From: Dendrolimus kikuchii | Taxonomy: Eukaryota > Arthropoda > Insecta > Lepidoptera > Lasiocampidae | Assembly: GCA_019925095.2 (NCBI GenBank) | Contig: CM034411.1 | Span: 15,190,001-15,254,000 of the forward strand | DNA length: 64,000 nt | Reading direction: 5' to 3' | Part shown: positions 62,578-64,000 of the stretch, in pieces | Layout: the number at the start of each line of letters is the position of its first letter | Numbering within the stretch: position 1 is the first letter of the stretch | The notes under the pieces: model-generated | What the model was told of the DNA's origin: nothing | Database searches by the model: none | The model's input: the letters and a program-made list of their open reading frames with translations, nothing else | Position numbers and translations under genes: made by a program

Positions 62578-62639
62578 AATTAACAATTTTAATTATACTT
62601 TTATTCAAATGCGCATCTCCTTAAGGTTTAATAATGAGG

Positions 62640-62886
62640 TAGTTGTAGCGTAATGGCTAGCACACGCGTCCCATACTTAAAGGGGGTTCGATCCTGGCCA
62701 GAACACATGCACCTCTTAGGCAGTTTTTAGACCTAATGTGCATATTGTTACAATTAGCACGTGCTAGCAACGGTGGAGGAAAACATCGTGATGAAACCTG
62801 CACATCGAGACAAACGTGGCGGGTATACTGTCCGTTTCCCTATAGTAGGAGGCCCGACCCAGCAGTGGGACGTTTATGAGCTGTTA
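62640..62886 (+). mobile_element. tRNA-derived SINE family C, copy 5
   Basis: Plus-strand copy with both promoter-like boxes: GTAGCGTAATGGCTAGCACA and GGGTTCGATCCTGGCC. It ends CAGTGGGACGTTTATGAGCT. Confidence 0.72.
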
Positions 62887-62940
62887 ATTAAGTTTTAATT
62901 GATATACGTTAAATGTATAATTAAAATGGTAATCATCTTC

Positions 62941-63155
62941 AAGGACCTATCAAAACGACTCATTGACTCTTCAGGTGATCAGAGGCCTGGTACCTGACTT
63001 GGATAACGGATCAATATGGCGATCCAGCGAGGAATCGTAACCAATAAAAGACTGTGACCTAGACTCAGTACTTGTCGTCTTCGTGAATTATAATTAGAAT
63101 ACAATAAAACTAGTATTAATAAATTAACTTTACTTGAAGTTAAGTTTTCTTTATT
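62941..63155 (+). pseudogene. LINE family G 3' remnant
   Basis: Plus-strand remnant matching the KRLIDSSGDQRAG...QRGN region with indels, then the GAATACAAT...TTAAGTTTTCTTT 3' UTR. Confidence 0.7.
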
Positions 63156-63559
63156 ATATTAGTTTATTATATTTTAATTTACCTACAAATAGTCCAACTA
63201 AAGAGAAAAATAAATAAAATTAGTCAATGAAGGTAGAACAAAAAGCGCGGCGAATTTAAAATATACCAGCATAGCAATCCTAAACTATCATAGAATAATG
63301 ATATAGTAGGTACACAGTCTTGTTTTTTAGTCCCCGTCTTTCTTTTGTTACTTTTTCTCGAATTTAGAAACGATTTATTGAATTTATTTATGTTTAAAGA
63401 TGCGCACACATTATGTGACGCGTCCGAAACAATGTTGATGCACGCCCAAGGTCGCACGAATCGGACGCGGCTTTTGTGTTGCCAAGGTTTTTTAGAGAAA
63501 GCGCGCAACTCTTAAAAAGCGCTAGATTGACACGAATTTGGAAAAAGCGGCGAAAATAA
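63156..63559. other. Unassigned
   Basis: A 94-codon minus ORF (63508-63224) lacks recognisable features. It may be intronic, since the channel gene continues to the right. Confidence 0.3.
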
Positions 63560-64000
63560 TGTAATAAGAATAGTGCAGGCTGTCAAACATTGGAATGCGC
63601 TGCCTCTTACTGTCAGAGAGGCCAAAACATCGCCTACATTTAAGAACGCACTCAGAAAACACAAATTTTCCTTAAATAATTATTCCTAATTCTTATATTA
63701 TAGACTATTTAGTATATACATATGTATATATAAATATGTATGTATTTAATTTATAAAGTAATTTAAGTATGTGTATTTAATTTATAAATTATGTAGTTTA
63801 AGTATGTTTATTTATGATATACCTACTTAATGATCTGCACCACCTACATCGCCAGATTAGGTTAAATTATTCCTTAAGTTAGGTTGCCTGGAAGAGATTG
63901 CTTTAAGCGATAAGGCCGCCTATTGTTTCTACCACGACAATATTGTAATTGTGTATTTTTGATATTGTATATTTGGTGAGCAATAAAGTGTTATCTATCT
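63560..64000 (+). mobile_element. LINE 3' end, copy 2, leaving the window
   Basis: Codes IVQAVKHWNALPLTVREAKT-SPTFKNALRKHKF and a stop at ~63688. Its 3' UTR matches the copy at 16280-16830 (GTTGCCTGGAAGAGATTGCT...) and ends AATAAAGTGTTATCTATCT at the right edge. Confidence 0.78.

Overview
The window is a stretch of insect nuclear DNA, most probably lepidopteran. It has spliceosomal introns, an AT-rich background and no bacterial gene organisation. The repeat content looks like that of moths and butterflies: Helitron ends carrying the cccgcgacttcgtccgcg hairpin, 5'-truncated RTE-type LINEs with (TATG)n tails, tRNA-derived SINEs, an A-tailed SINE-like family present 14 times, and many foldback elements. 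The species and chromosome cannot be named from the sequence.

The main host gene runs on the minus strand from 62284 to 30810 and continues past the right edge. It is a Cys-loop ligand-gated chloride channel of the invertebrate HisCl/pHCl/CG12344 clade, probably CG12344-like (glycine-receptor-alpha-like). Seven coding exons are visible: 62284-62202, 56635-56409, 46017-45883, 37312-37212, 31632-31472, 31090-31018 and 30938-30810. Every junction has GT/AG sites and compatible phase, giving 302 continuous codons plus a stop. These carry the Cys-loop, the second disulfide pair, the PAR anion-selectivity motif and four membrane segments. The N-terminal ~120 residues lie outside the window. Introns total more than 30 kb and are largely transposon-derived.

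Region by region. 1-30800 is intergenic or flanking DNA made of nested repeats. It includes a possible first exon and TATA box of another minus-strand gene near 6551-6701, an RTE 3'-transduction pair (7.7-8.2 kb and 23.1-23.65 kb), five 163-bp tandem units (9.4-10.2 kb), a LINE RT split by two SINE-like insertions (14.4-15.6 kb), a Harbinger-like MITE inside a LINE (17.05-17.47 kb), a hAT-like element with 8-bp target duplications (20.1-20.9 kb), a piggyBac-like MITE (26.2-26.5 kb) and solo LTRs (17.7-18.4 and 29.4-29.8 kb). 30800-62300 is the channel gene; its introns hold a copia element with identical 185-bp LTRs but a broken pol (39.7-44.25 kb), a dead mariner (51.05-52.33 kb), several RTE copies close to splice sites, Helitrons, a 150-bp-TIR MITE and a solo LTR (60.0-60.75 kb). 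62300-64000 holds an RTE copy, a SINE, LINE fragments and a LINE 3' end leaving the window.

No prokaryotic system, CRISPR array, rRNA gene or functional tRNA gene was found. The strongest unusual observations are the TSD-flanked 3'-transduction chimera, three RTE insertions within about 40 nt of splice sites of an intact channel gene, a copia copy that looks young by its LTRs but is already inactivated, and a paralogous empty/filled site pair at 2.8 and 3.4-4.4 kb. Coordinates of repeat ends were read by eye and may be off by a few bases unless a target duplication is given.
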